Made by a program: the position numbers and the translations under genes | The notes under the pieces: model-generated | Databases searched by the model: none | Seen by the model: only the letters and a program-made list of their open reading frames with translations | What the model was told of the DNA's origin: nothing | Shown: piece after piece, positions 52,064 through 63,482 of the stretch | How the letters are laid out: the number at the start of each line of letters is the position of its first letter | Numbering within the stretch: the stretch's first letter is position 1 | Assembly: GCA_011037195.1 (NCBI GenBank) | Contig: JAAEAF010004291.1 | Location: 81,336-145,335 of the forward strand | DNA: 64,000 bases | Direction: 5' to 3' | DNA from: Triatoma infestans | Lineage: Eukaryota; Arthropoda; Insecta; Hemiptera; Reduviidae

Positions 52064-53049
52064 ACTTTCTCTTACTCCTAGTAAGAGAAAGTATTGTAAT
52101 CGTGGCAAATTTTCGATATCGAGGTTTCACCGGAAATATCCGTTTTGAGGTCCCCTGAGTCCAAAAAAGTGGTTTTTAGCAAATGGTCTGTGTGTGTTTG
52201 TGTGCATGTATGTGAACAGCATAGCTCAAAAACGAAAAACCGTAGAAAGTGGAAACTTGATATTCCGTTTAGGTATCACCATGGGATCTGACAGTACGTT
52301 TACTGTCAAAATTCCTCTACCGGATGTACCACTTTACTAGTTGTTTTTTTTACATTTTGCGATTTTCTCAAAAATGGCTCCGACGATTTTCTTTAAACTT
52401 CAAACATCAACACACATACAACGAACTACAACTTTTATTTGAACATTTCTCACGGAAAAATTCATTTAAGGGCACTTCCGGGGGGAGGGGTGGGGTTAGG
52501 TTTCCATCTAAAGTGCTATTTCAGTTTATTAGACAATTCTGTCATCTAAATAATGTTAATTAGAATTAAATATGTTGTTGAAATTCCGAGTATGCAAAAA
52601 ATCGGACAACCGGAAGTGCGTTTATTTTAACACTTTACTAAATGATTTCCTCACTTTTTCGCAATTTTCTCAAAAATGGGTCCGACGATTTTTTTGAAAC
52701 ATCGAGTATAAACCAAACATGCAATAATCTACATCTTTTATTTAAAACATTACTCTGGGAAAATTCATTTAAGGGCACTTTTAGGGGAGGGGTAGGGTTA
52801 CAGCTTCCTCTAAATTGCTAATTATATTGATTATACAATTTGATCATTTAAAGAAAATTAATAGAAATAAATAGATTGCTAAAATTCCGAATTTTAAGAA
52901 AGTTAGTAAACCTGAAATGCGCTTTTACTGAACTGTTTTTTCAATTTTCGACGAATTTCGTTAAATTTGGTACACAAACTATAACATTTGTCAATTGTAA
53001 TTTTGAGAATATCAGTAAGAGAAAGTTGTGTGAGTGTTTCACACCAGAT
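52064..53049 (+). repeat. H-repeat, complete, three units
   Basis: The 5' end is a perfect 13-bp-stem hairpin (ACTTTCTCTTACT-CCT-AGTAAGAGAAAGT). The 3' end reads CAGTAAGAGAAAGTTGTGTG, AGTGTTTCACACCAGAT. G-rich tracts occur in two units (52480-52500, about 52780). Sites with ACCGGAAGT include 52609-52617. This is the best-preserved long copy. Confidence 0.88.
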
Positions 53050-53652
53050 TTTGTTGTTGTTTATATAGGTTAGGTATATTAGACGCCCCAAAAACTTACC
53101 TACCTTTTATTGCAGGAATAATGAACTGCAACTTATGTATTTTGAAAAATAATATGTATATATTTAATTCTGTCAGGTTTTTTTTTTTTGCCCGACCTAA
53201 TTATTTGTACAAATCGACAGAAAGACAGAAACCACTTCTTTTTTTTTATTTAATAGATAACCTACATTCATCATAGATGACGTATTTTACATATGGTATA
53301 AAAAGATAGGTTTTTTTTTTTGCTAGTTTAACTAATTGCACTATTTATTTATTTTTCTATAATACGATTAGAAGTGTATCGTAAATAACATACTTAATGT
53401 TTATTTTAATAAAACACGATATTACAATATTTATATAAAATAAAATATGAATTATTATGAATATTTTAAAACAATATTTCAAAGTATTAAGATGAACCAG
53501 TTTTTTTTTTTTCACTTTGTTGTGATAATTAATTTAAAATGTCATTGATAAAGTAATATACTTTTATTATTATAATTAATATTTTTTAATGTTTTATTGT
53601 TGTTGGTTTTTTAATCTCTTCTGGATTGGTTGACTGACAGACAAATCACTGT
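53050..53652. other. Unassigned AT-rich stretch
   Basis: No gene recognised; numerous T-runs. Confidence 0.55.
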
Positions 53653-53665
53653 ACTACAGAATCTC
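53653..53665 (+). repeat. Target-site duplication, left (13 bp)
   Basis: ACTACAGAATCTC, identical to 54124-54136. Confidence 0.85.
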
Positions 53666-54123
53666 ATGCCCGCAAGGGGTATCTGTTGCACGCAGTTACT
53701 TGGGGAGTAGCGACCCCTATGGGTTACCACAGCTCAGTACTCCATGCACAGTACTGCAATAAACTTAAACTACATACACTCTACGCTTTACAGACAAGGA
53801 CAAACACAATATCCGTCCCTAGTTAATTGGCGAAAGCCAAGGGAGAAGGATGGGAATAATAATGATAATAATATTTGAGGGAAGAGATTAGCTCAGTAGT
53901 AGCGCGCCGGACTAGCAATACGTAGGTCCGGGTTCGAATCCAGCATGCTGTCCTTAGATTTTTTTCTTCCTAGGAGTCACTACAACTCACTGTCCGGTGA
54001 TGGGCAGTGTTGTCTGTAGCTATAGAACGCTGCTTGATGGCCGGCTATGCATTGGAGAAGGCTCTGTCGGGGCACAATAGATCTTTCAGGTCGCAGTGCA
54101 ATAATCCCTTACAACAATCTGCA
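53666..54123 (+). mobile_element. Composite SINE, subfamily B, complete (458 bp)
   Basis: A 5' module (ATGCCCGCAAGGGGTATCTG, then GGGGAGTAGCGACCCC, ending CTAGTTAATTGGCGAAAGCC) of about 190 bp precedes a short AT-rich linker, the tRNA-like head (TTAGCTCAGTAGTAGCGCGC, box B GGTTCGAATCC near 53930), the common SINE body and the tail TCAGGTCGCAGTGCAATAAT, CCC. The perfect 13-bp duplication spans the whole unit, so both modules moved as one. The tail matches the 3' end of the I-type LINE at 41346 (CACAATAGA..CT and AGGTCGCAGT). Confidence 0.9.
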
Positions 54124-54136
54124 ACTACAGAATCTC
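54124..54136 (+). repeat. Target-site duplication, right (13 bp)
   Basis: ACTACAGAATCTC, the partner of 53653-53665. Confidence 0.85.
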
Positions 54137-55274
54137 GTAGTACATTTTACAGAGGAAATAAAATAATCCTATTCGTTTCCCTATATATTTCCAGAAATCC
54201 ATAAAGTTTCCGGTTAAGAAAGTAAAAATTCTGACAAAACAATAAACACATGACTGTCTCCTTACTGCAGTTATTACAATTCACTTCATTTTTCTTGAAA
54301 AAAAAAAAAAAAACAAACAAAAAACTTGGAATTCCAGCAAATCTGGAAACGAAGTTAAAGGCAAGCTGAAGATTACAGCTTGCTCACCAGAACTCTCTTA
54401 ATTTTTTTTTAAGATTATTTACCCTCTTACTTTTACCACTTAAATGAAAAAAAAAATATATTCGTAATTAATATCTGTGAAAAAAATTACATTCACTTTG
54501 TACACACAATGATGACATCATACAAATAAAGATAAATGTAAACAATACGATGAACTTCCTTTGTTGGTCAATTTATTCACGATAAGTGTCGAATTGTTTG
54601 TCCGTCCGTCCACTATACGAACAATACTTCAAGATAATAACCTGACTTCACAGGCCAGTTTGATGATCGTTCCCTATGATACACGTGTTAATTTTTTTTT
54701 ACTTTTTCTTTGTAATGTAATAAATATAGTAATAATAAAAAATTTGATAATTATTATAATTAGTTTCATTTATTAAAAGAAGAAATAATTAGGCAATTTA
54801 TTTATTTTTTTTTAAACGTAATTTATCCCATTGTCTTTTTATTATCTTTCATTTTATTGTATTTTAAATAATATAAACAACAAAATGGAGAATAAATTCT
54901 GTTGATTGATATCTTATGCTGTCAAAAAATCTTGCTTTAAATTTATAAATAGAAATTGCTGCAGAACTAATTGTGGTTTCCTTATGCTGACTGTGTTTTG
55001 AACATTGTATGAAATGATCAATAAATTTGGAGGAATACGCTGGTGAAAAATGTGTACTAAATGTTTTAGAGCTAGTTTTTGCGGGTGGACTGCTAAACTC
55101 AATTAGTGACGACACATCTATCTCCAGCAGGCTTCGAACTATAATGAATGAGTTTTGGGGGGGGGGGATTCAGTGCAGGTATTTATTATTATCCTGAGCT
55201 TATCCATCTGGCTTGTCAAGATCACTGATGCTTTACTATCTCGTACAAGTTACTACAGTGAATTTCATACTCCA
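54137..55274. other. Unassigned AT-rich stretch
   Basis: No gene recognised. The two overlapping minus-strand frames near 54864-55115 are in different registers over the same bases and have no domain. Confidence 0.5.
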
Positions 55275-56010
55275 TTAGGAATCTGACAGTACGTTATCTG
55301 TGAAAATTCCTCAACCGGAAGTATCACTTTACTTGTTTTTTTTTTCCTTTTTTGCGTTTTTCTCAAAAATGGCTCCGACGATTTTCTTCAAACTTCAACT
55401 ACACATACAACTTTTATTTTAAACATTTCTCTGGGAAAATTCATTTAAGGGCACTTTTGTGGGAGGGGTGGGGTTAGGTTTTCATCTAAAGTGCTATTTC
55501 AGTTTATTACCTAATTCTATCATCTAAATAATGTTAACTAGAATTGAATATGTTGTTGGAATTCCGAGTTTGAAAAAAATCGGATAACCGGAAATTCGTT
55601 TACTTTACCAATTTACTAAATGAATTTTTCACTTCTTAGCGATTTTCTCAAAAATGGCCCTGACGATTTTCTTGAAACTATTTATATAAACTACACATAC
55701 AATGATCTACAACTTTTTTAAAAACATTTCTCTGGGAAAATTCATTTAAGGGCACTTTTGGGGGAGGGGTGGGGTTAGGTTTTTTTCTAAAGTTGTATTT
55801 ATCATAGTTGATTATACAATTCTATCATCCAAAGAAAATTAATTAGAAATAAATAGATGGCTAAAATTCCGAGTTCAAGGAAATTAGTAAACCGGAAGTG
55901 CGCTTTTACGTAACAGTTTTCGGCGAATTTCATTAAACTTGCTTCACAAACTATAAAATTTGTCATTTATAATTTCAAGAACTGGAGTAAGAGAAAGTTT
56001 CACGCCAGAT
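55275..56010 (+). repeat. H-repeat, 5'-truncated, three units
   Basis: It opens at AATCTGACAGTACGTTATCT. Units carry CAACCGGAAGTATC, AACCGGAAATTCG and AACCGGAAGTGCGC, with G-rich tracts at 55461-55478 and 55760-55779. The end is AACTGGAGTAAGAGAAAGTT, TCACGCCAGAT: the stem-loop has lost its 5' half. Confidence 0.82.
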
Positions 56011-56555
56011 TTTTTCCTTTCTTAAATATGATGCATGAAGCCTTCTTTTGCATCTTAAAAACAGTTTTAATGTCAGGGGTTACTTAGAGAAAGATGAAGA
56101 TAAAAAAAATAAAAGAAGATACTAATCTGTTAATAAGATAAACGATTTTATCGAGTTAGTTTCTGCATTTTTTCGGGAAACTTGATTTTACAGGATATGT
56201 GACGTAACCATTTTATGTCCGTGACGATCTACAATATAGTCACATTCAAGTACGACAGATAAGAACCAGCAAGAAAAATGTTCGGTTCCCTATCACCACT
56301 TATATGTTTATTTGTAAATTTAAGGTCAAAGTTTCAAAAAAATTCTATGGTTGAGAAAAAAAAAGTTGTTCAATTATAATTAAGAAGTTTGGTCGATGAT
56401 CCCTCCACCTTCCCCGAACAAAACAAAATTATGGACAGAAATCCCTGAAGGAAATAAGCATAATTAAATTAAAGAAACATTAAAAAAAATCAGTAATAAA
56501 TTCGAATTACATCAGTAAATAAATAAAAATTGAAAGAAAAGAGAAGCCAGACTGA

Positions 56556-56556
<1 letters not shown>
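56011..56556. other. Unassigned AT-rich stretch
   Basis: No gene recognised. Confidence 0.55.
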
Positions 56557-56632
<76 letters not shown>

Positions 56633-56636
56633 TGTG
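56557..56636 (+). repeat. Compound microsatellite (TG)n-(AG)n
   Basis: TG repeats from about 56557 to 56598 are followed by AG repeats to about 56630. The minus-strand frame of 56507-56695 arises from it. Confidence 0.97.
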
Positions 56637-56820
56637 TGCGAGTGAGAGAGGGCTAGAGAAAGAAAACACGGAGACAATATTTCTATTGTGATCAAGAGAC
56701 CACTGGCTAGTAATTATTAATTTATTTATACCGCGTCTGCACGTGTTAAAATCAGATTAGCAGATGTTTTATATAGATAAGTTTAAAAATATAAAATAAA
56801 TAAAATAGCTATTTATTATT

Positions 56821-57440
56821 ACTTCCTCTTACTAATAATAGTAAGTGGAAGTATTGCGATCGTGCCACATTTCGAAATTGAGGTTTCACCGGAAATACAC
56901 GTTTTGAAGTCCCCTGAGTCCAAAAAAAAATAAGGTCTGTAAGTGTGTGGGGATGTGTATGAAAAGAATATCTCAAAACTGAAAAGTTGAAGGAAGCTCA
57001 AATTTGGTATACCGTTTAGTTACTACCACCGCATCAGACACAAAAATTTCGGGCAAAATCCATCAACCGGAAGTGTCAGTTTACTGAATGTTTTTTTTTT
57101 TTTAGTTTTTTGTAATTTTCTCGAAAGTGTCTCCAAGGATTTTCTTTAAACTTCTTATATTAATTACACATACAAAGAGCTATAACTTTTATTTGAACCA
57201 TTTCTCCGGAAAAATTCATTTAAGAGCACTTTGGGATATACATGCAGAGTTGGATTTTTTTGAAACGTTACTCCTAGAAAATTGATTTCTAAAAGGTTCT
57301 GTGGGGCTAATACACAAGACTATTTTAGGCTGAATTTTTTTTTTTCTGACCTAAAGGACCTCAAAACCGGTATATTTCCGGTGTAAACTCAATTTCGAAA
57401 ATTTGACATGATCGCAATACTTCCTTTTACTAAGAGAAGT
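56821..57440. repeat. H-repeat with 5' termini at both ends
   Basis: The left 90 bp (ACTTCCTCTTACTAAT...CACCGGAAATACACG) are matched in inverse at the right (TTTCCGGTGTAAACTC, CGCAATACTTCCTTTTAC, near 57375-57440). In between is one unit with CAACCGGAAGTGTC. The 3' stem-loop is missing, so this copy is a long-inverted-repeat derivative. Confidence 0.75.
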
Positions 57441-58589
57441 TAAAAAACGGAAATAAAGTTCATTAACAAGCGTCTTTTTTGGCAAAAGAAGACAATGCTT
57501 ATAGAATGCGCTTGTGAGTGAATACACTGCACTTTATTACGAAAATATTTACTTAATTTTGTTGTAAAATAGATGTTGAGGTTCGAACACTAAAAAAAAC
57601 TCTTTTCAAATTTTCAGCAAATTTATTGCCATTTTTCAGGGTAAACAATTTTCCTTTTTGAATTTCTTAAAAACTATAGTTTAACTTGTGATATATTTAT
57701 CACCAAGTTGTATAAGTTTGATATAAAATCAAATACAACGGTCGTAACGAACATCGAAACATATTAAATTATGACATAATCTGTTTTGACAATATATACA
57801 TTTTAATGTGTGATATAAATGTTTGTAAATTATCAAGGTGGCTTTGCAAAAAAATAAATAAATAAATGAATAAAAAAATGAAACAAGTAGATTAAAATAT
57901 TTTAATATTCCTAATTTAGAAAGAAATAGGAGGAATTTAATTATTGACGTTTCTATGAAAGGCCGCACCTTTTTTTTTTAATTTTTTTTTTTTGAGGCTA
58001 TTTATTAATCACCATTATTTACAGGAATATCGCGTTTTTTTTTTGTTGCTTAAGTGTAATTTATTTATTTTTTGTTTTCTTTTTACATTTAATTTACATT
58101 AATAGGTTTAATTAGTAATAAAATCAGCTGTAAATAAAAAGGTGATATATTTCCAATTCATGATATTATGATTTTTGAATAAATAATCATATTTTTGTAT
58201 TAGTACGTTTTGTAGTATAATAAGTTTTCTTAGTACATTATTTATCCGCTTGAAGCGGTGTGAAGCATTCATCGACTTTCTCTGGCTGCAATTTACATTA
58301 TTATAAGTGACGAATTTTCTTTAAACACTAGGTAGTTTTACAAAATACTTAAAGACTTCAATAATATAAGAATAATATAAGGGAGTGAGAACGTAATTAT
58401 AACAGAAACGTTTTTAAGTGAAATTGTGAATTGGGCTTAATTTTAAACTAAAGTTACAAGTTTTTCTAGGAGGTTAAAACAACGGGCACTGTCCTAAATA
58501 TAATCATATTCAGGTAAACCAATATAATCCTCCTTATCGGCTTTCAGAAACGTTTAGATGGGTTGGGTACAAAAAAAAAAAAGGTGGAA
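57441..58589. other. Unassigned AT-rich stretch
   Basis: No gene recognised; many T-runs (57970-57993). Confidence 0.55.
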
Positions 58590-58840
58590 CTATACATCAT
58601 ACTGGATTGACACTTTAGAGGAAAGCTTAACGCTATTGTTCCCTCAGAATCACCCTAAAATTCAATAAAATCACACTTCCGGTTGATTAGATTTATATAT
58701 ATATTGTAACGCAGCCACTGGTGCCATCTAGGAGAGAAAGCAGGTATCTCAAGTTCTCCTTGTGGCCGCTAGGAAGCGCTGGCGGCGCACTCTAGCCCTT
58801 TCTAGAACAATCAATAACCTTCTAGATCCTTCTTCACAGG

Positions 58841-58847
58841 TATAAAT
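58841..58847 (+). promoter_or_regulatory. TATA box of the solo LTR
   Basis: TATAAAT, about 137 bp into the LTR and 42-48 bp before the AATAAA signal, fits a compact LTR promoter. Confidence 0.6.
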
Positions 58848-58888
58848 AGTGTATAATAGTGTTGTATTTGTAATTTATTGTGTAAAAC

Positions 58889-58894
58889 AATAAA
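58889..58894 (+). terminator. Polyadenylation signal of the solo LTR
   Basis: AATAAA is followed by GT-rich sequence (TTGGCGTTTGTCTTATTG), as expected downstream of a cleavage site. Confidence 0.6.
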
Positions 58895-58979
58895 TTGGCG
58901 TTTGTCTTATTGAAGTTTTGAGTATTTTATCTAAACAGCTCACTTAGAACTTAGCTAGTTCAGAGGGAAAAACGTTACA

Positions 58980-59020
<41 letters not shown>

Positions 59021-59110
59021 TTTTTTACATACTCAGGGCACCACAAACATGTATTTCCGGTGAAAATTTTATTTCGAAAATTTGGCCCGTACGTAATAAC
59101 TTCCTTTTTT

Positions 59111-59609
59111 ACTTTAATAAAATATTTTCTATCGAAAACACAAACTGGATAAAAATCTACAGATATCAGATTTAAAATGTTTAATTAAATTACGAGTATA
59201 TTATTAATTTAATAATTTTATTTTATTAGGTTTTTATTTTGTACATATTTCCTGTCCTGATTATTATTATTTTTTTTGTTTAATTTAAATATTTCAACAG
59301 GACTTTTTGCAATTTATTTTATAATAAATATGTTAATATTTTTTATAGTTATTTTATTTTTAATTTATGATCATTATTAGTAGTATAAAGTTTTGTAATT
59401 ATTTAAAAAAAAAAAAAGATAAGAAAAATCAGTTTCTTAATTTGTGAATGGAATAAACTTTCAGATTTTTTTTTCACCTTTTCAACAAAAAATGTTCAGT
59501 AATATGATTAAGTAATGGTAGCAGGGGATTTGGTTGGTGAAAATAAAAGAAACCATTAAACACACGATTTACGAATATATATACTGAGTAAGTGATGAGT
59601 GTTCAAATG
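59111..59609. other. Unassigned AT-rich stretch
   Basis: No gene recognised. Confidence 0.55.
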
Positions 59610-60460
59610 TATACCAACTGACAGATCCTCTAAAACTCCTCAAAAATAAGTTTTTAGGCAAAAATGCTTCTTAATAAAAGTGATTAGTTTTTTTGACTTT
59701 CATCTGTTCGCTGAGCATTAGGATTATCGTTATAGCGATCATTGTAACCCGACGGTGGCGCTTTGATGCGGTTGCTGACGATACTACTCAGTCCAGCTTT
59801 AATGTTGCGTATTTTTATGGGCTATTTGTTCCATTACGGTTCCCATATTTTCATATATTTGCATACACACGCACACGCACACATATATATTACATTTGCG
59901 ATTTTATCCGTCTTAGTATGCTTATACATTCTCCTTTTGAGTATTCACCGGAAATAAAAGTTGTGTAGATCCTTCGGATAGAAAAAAATGTTTTTTAGCG
60001 AATAATCTGGATGTTTATTATGTAATGTGTTTGCGCTTGTTGTCGTGTGTGTGTGGGGTGTGAAAGTAGAGTATTACCTAAGCATTTGACACGAAAGTTT
60101 CGGGCAAATTCCATCAACCAGAAGTGTGGACTTTTACTAAATGGATTTTTCAGTTTTTTCGTGTTTTTTCTCGAAAGGGGCCGGCTATTCCTATACTATT
60201 TACTTACATAAATACCTACCACTTTTATTTGAAACATTTTCCTGAGTAAATTAATTTTTTGGGGGTTCATGGGGCAACAGTAGCGTTGTTTTACTTTACT
60301 GTACCACTTCAGTACTGTGCGGAGAAGTCATTTATATAATCTTAGTAACAGATTAGAATCATAGATAGTATTCCTCCGAATTTGACAAAATTGTTTGACT
60401 TTGAATACAGTCAAGGTTAAATACGAAACTTCTTCTCCTTACGGAAATGAGAGAAAATAA
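59610..60460 (+). repeat. H-repeat fragments, mixed orientation
   Basis: A minus-oriented piece (CTCTAAAACTCCTCAAAAAT, about 59628) is followed by plus-oriented sequence from about 59938 (GAGTATTCACCGGAAATAAA) with a GT-rich tract near 60027-60060, CATCAACCAGAAGTGTG near 60112 and TTTTTTCGTG. Open frames at 59693-59968 have no recognisable domain. Confidence 0.55.
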
Positions 60461-60828
60461 AAAAAAATTCTCCCTTCCCAAATCATTTTTAATAATAAAG
60501 TTTATTTTATAAATTGCAATAAAGATGGAAGATATTTAATGAAGTAATCATTGCATTGAGAAGTTACATTGTATATTTATGAATTATTTTCTATTGTTAT
60601 TATTATTATTGGGTTAAACTCATCTCATAGGAGGCAGGTAAAAAAGATTAAATTAGGGTACTAAAAGTAAGGGTGGCTATTGTTTGTGAAAGGGTTTGCT
60701 AGTGTTGCTGTAGTATCATGCACCTGTTATGAAGGGTCACCCCTATCACATGGTTTAAGGGACATTTTGTAATTTTGGCGATCCTGGTTTCCCAGGTGGT
60801 TTATTGCGCCTCAGTCTGAGCTCATAAG

Positions 60829-61182
60829 GTGCACCAGACCCGGATATTACAGCAGTTGTCGGGAACGCAGCGCTCGTTGCTGCTCCCAATGAGAAGGTTT
60901 AGCCGCACCTTGTCGACTGAGGCCTTGCAGGTGCTGATAGGTTGCCTCCCCTTGGATCTGGAAGTGATTAGGTCCGCGGGTAGATATTTTCTAAAGCGGT
61001 GTCGGGCGGTAAACTTGGGTAATATTAGTTTGGATATCGCCCCACCCGAGGAAGATATAGCGGTCTGGGCCAGAGACGTAGCCTTTCGAGATTTGGATAT
61101 TTCATTATTATTGCGGGAGTGGAATGAAAGGTGGAGGAATTCTACTAAGGGAAGACAACGTTCTCGTTTTTGCAGGAGGTGA
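60829..61182 (+). pseudogene. LINE ORF2 fragment, region after the RT domain (117 codons)
   Basis: Contains SRTLSTEALQVLIGCLPLDL, the conserved block following the reverse transcriptase in R1-type elements, and near its end LLREWNERWRNSTKGR, the W-x-x-R-W...STKGR motif before the C-terminal domain. The frame stops at 61182 by a frameshift; the continuation is in another register. No start codon function is implied: the ATG is internal. Confidence 0.82.
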
Positions 61183-61232
61183 AGTGAGGCTGTAGCATTG
61201 TTCCCGAGGAACTGTCATACGCGGTTTCACGG

Positions 61233-61520
61233 TTGGTCACGGGGCATGGACAGTTGAATGGGAAATGGGCAAGGATGGGTCTGGTGGGGGATGGGAGCTG
61301 TAGATGTGGACAGGAGGAGTTAAGTGAGCATGTGTTGTTGGATTGCCCACAGTATTCTGATTTGCGTCAGCGCTTGCAGAGGGATGTTGGGTTCCACGTT
61401 GTTTTGGAGAATGGAATGGTCTGCCCCTCCTGCTAGAAAACAGTGCCGTACAGAGATTTTAGGCGATTTGCGGAAGAAGCATTTAAAAGGAGAATTGGAA
61501 TGATCAATAGGGGCGAATTG
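61233..61520 (+). pseudogene. LINE ORF2 C-terminal zinc-binding region
   Basis: It reads VTGHGQLNGKWARMGL, then CRCGQEELSEHVLLDCP: a C-x-C-(x8)-H-(x4)-C arrangement typical of the last domain of R1 and related ORF2 proteins. A TAG at 61434-61436 interrupts, and the same frame continues with VPYRDFRRFAEEAFKRRIG to a stop near 61528, so the stop is a later mutation. Non-functional. Confidence 0.82.
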
Positions 61521-61972
61521 GGTAGGTAGTTTACAAGTTTGGAGTGGAAGTAATTTTAATGCGTGAATATGGCTGAATGAATGCGGGTTTTAGGCTAGCG
61601 GTGTAGTATGACCCTTAGTTTTAGGCTTAGTTTGTAAGATTGATGTAAGGTTTCTCATACCCCCCAGGAATATTAAGTACCGAGGGGCGTAAGAGTGTAA
61701 ATGGTTTGAATGGACGAGCTTAAAGTGGAAGGGTTTTTTTAAATAAATTTTAAAATGGATGAGTGCGAAAGATAGATTGGATGATTGCTTATATTCTTTG
61801 TCCTCCCAGGAATATTGAGTACTGGGGACCCTTTAGGTTAGGATTAGCTTGGTTAAGTTCACTTCTTCTTTTTTTCAGGGTCACGCTCTGCTTTTGGGGC
61901 AACATTTAGGTTAGGGGCTTTTATACGGGCGGGTATGCGCGAGAGCCCAATGTGCCTTAAAAACAAACAAAA

Positions 61973-63482
61973 AAATTTTTTTGTAATTTTTTAAAAATTA
62001 GTAACTTCGTAAAAAAACCAAAACTTGTTTCCGGCAATTGCGGTTCCGACAGCGATAAACTGGTTCTTTGCCAACCTGGGAAACAAAAGAAACAAATGCA
62101 AAATAAGATAATTAATAAAATCGGTCAAAGTGTTTACATGGCATGATTACAGAAAGATAACTTCGCCTATTATGCATTAGGTCAAACGTTTGGTCAGCTT
62201 AATAAAAAAAGATATACTGCTTTATTCACTTAAATATATTAATTTATATAATTATGTACCGTTGGATTCGATGGTTAGATCCACAATTACACATACCATA
62301 ATTGACTTATAGGTGTTGTGTTATTTAAAAAGTTTTGCGATTCCTACTGCTCCATATTTTTGCCACAACTAGATAAACTTTTCAGAAATTCCATAATCCT
62401 ATTCATTTGATTCTGTATGTACTTAGATAGATTAGATAGATGACACAGGGGATATATATCCTATATATATATATCCTTTAGGTAGATTCTCACTGGCTTT
62501 ACACAGGTTCTTCTCCCCTCTTAGCCTGCTTAAGTCAGAGTCCATAGAGAGTCTGTTTTCTCTCGGCCGGCTGTGTTTTCTCTTCTTGCCTTACCCTTTA
62601 ATATAGATTTTGATGAAACTTAACATTCGATTCATTCTTGAACTTATTTAATATAATTTCGTTTATGGATTATGTAACCAAGAAGAATTTTCAATAGTCT
62701 ACTATTAAAGCTTTTTTCAAGTGTATTGGAAAGGCGAGAAAATTTCTGAAAGTAGTGACCAGGTGGAAAAATTTTAAAAAATGAGGATTCCCAGGAAAAT
62801 TTTTCAGATAAAAATGGTAGGGTATTTGTTGTTGAAGTATAAGAATTTTAAGCTGCTTTCGAGAAATTATTATAAATTTAATAACATGATAATCTGATAT
62901 TTTAACAAACTGTGCTTTATTAGAAATTTCCGCAGCCTTTTTAATTCCCAAATACAAAACCCCACCACTGGCCCTACCGTAGTGCTTAATTTTTTTTGCA
63001 TACAAAAAATTAACATTAAACAGGAAAATACTTTAAAATTATGTCTGTTTCATGTTCCTCTAGAAAGGTTTTCAAACAGTGAAGAAAATTTCAAACACAT
63101 TTTACATAATTTATGAAATCCATTTATTAATTTTATTTTTAAAACCTGAAATATTATATGGACAATTATTTACATTTTTCAATAAAAATTTGGTTTACCT
63201 TTTTTTTTTTGATTTATAGTCGTCAGTAACTTTACAAGCAGGTTTTCTTGTAAGTTTGTGTTCTTTCAAGCAGGTATATTTTACTGTTTTCTTCCTTTCT
63301 GCTGTTTTAATTTCCCTTTCTTTATCAGAATCCTCTTATTCCGAGGTGGTAATTGTACCTGTAGATAATTTATCCTCTTGATCCAACTTTTGCAGTTGTT
63401 CCAATGTTAATATAAGTCACCATTAATCAACAATTTTTCATTTCTTAATACAGCTCTACATTGTAAATTTCTGGCTCTATAC
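61973..63482. other. Unassigned stretch
   Basis: No gene recognised. A short palindrome (GGATATATATCC) near 62453-62480 with repeated TAGATAGATTAGATAGAT before it is the only structure noted. The frame at 62691-63005 (minus) has no domain. Confidence 0.5.

Larger units (their letters stand above)
58705..58979 (+). mobile_element. Solo LTR (275 bp), probably Ty3/Gypsy type
   Basis: It starts TGTAACGCAG and ends ACGTTACA, giving a TGTAACG/CGTTACA inverted terminus. It contains a TATA box (58841-58847) and AATAAA (58889-58894) in the order expected of U3-R-U5. Both flanks are AT dinucleotide repeats, so the short target duplication cannot be delimited. No internal region is present. A Gypsy-type origin is a guess from LTR length and termini. 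Confidence 0.8.
58590..59110 (-). repeat. H-repeat host of a solo LTR
   Basis: Plus-strand landmarks: ACTTTAGAGGAAAGCTTAAC (58613), TCACACTTCCGGTTGATTAG (58673), then after the LTR CATGTATTTCCGGTGAAAAT (59050) and a worn 5' terminus. The insertion site was an (AT)n tract. Confidence 0.7.
60740..61972 (+). mobile_element. R1-type LINE, 3' fragment
   Basis: This is a 5'-truncated non-LTR element clearly richer in GC than its surroundings. It includes the ORF2 C-terminus (60829-61520), a 3' untranslated region of about 450 bp with a repeated CCAGGAATATT(A/G)AGTAC block (about 61666 and 61807), and an A-rich end after CAATGTGCCTTAAAAACAAA. The left edge is approximate. R1 elements often insert in rRNA genes, but no rDNA is seen here. 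Confidence 0.8.

Noticed and set aside
56507..56695. Serine- and histidine-rich open frame
   Set aside because: It is the translation of the (TG)n-(AG)n microsatellite.
60829..61182. Host gene encoding a 117-residue protein
   Set aside because: The STEALQVL..LPLDL and W...STKGR motifs identify it as a LINE ORF2 fragment, and the frame is broken just downstream.
61845..61915. Telomere-like TTAGG words
   Set aside because: Only isolated single words occur, with no tandem array.
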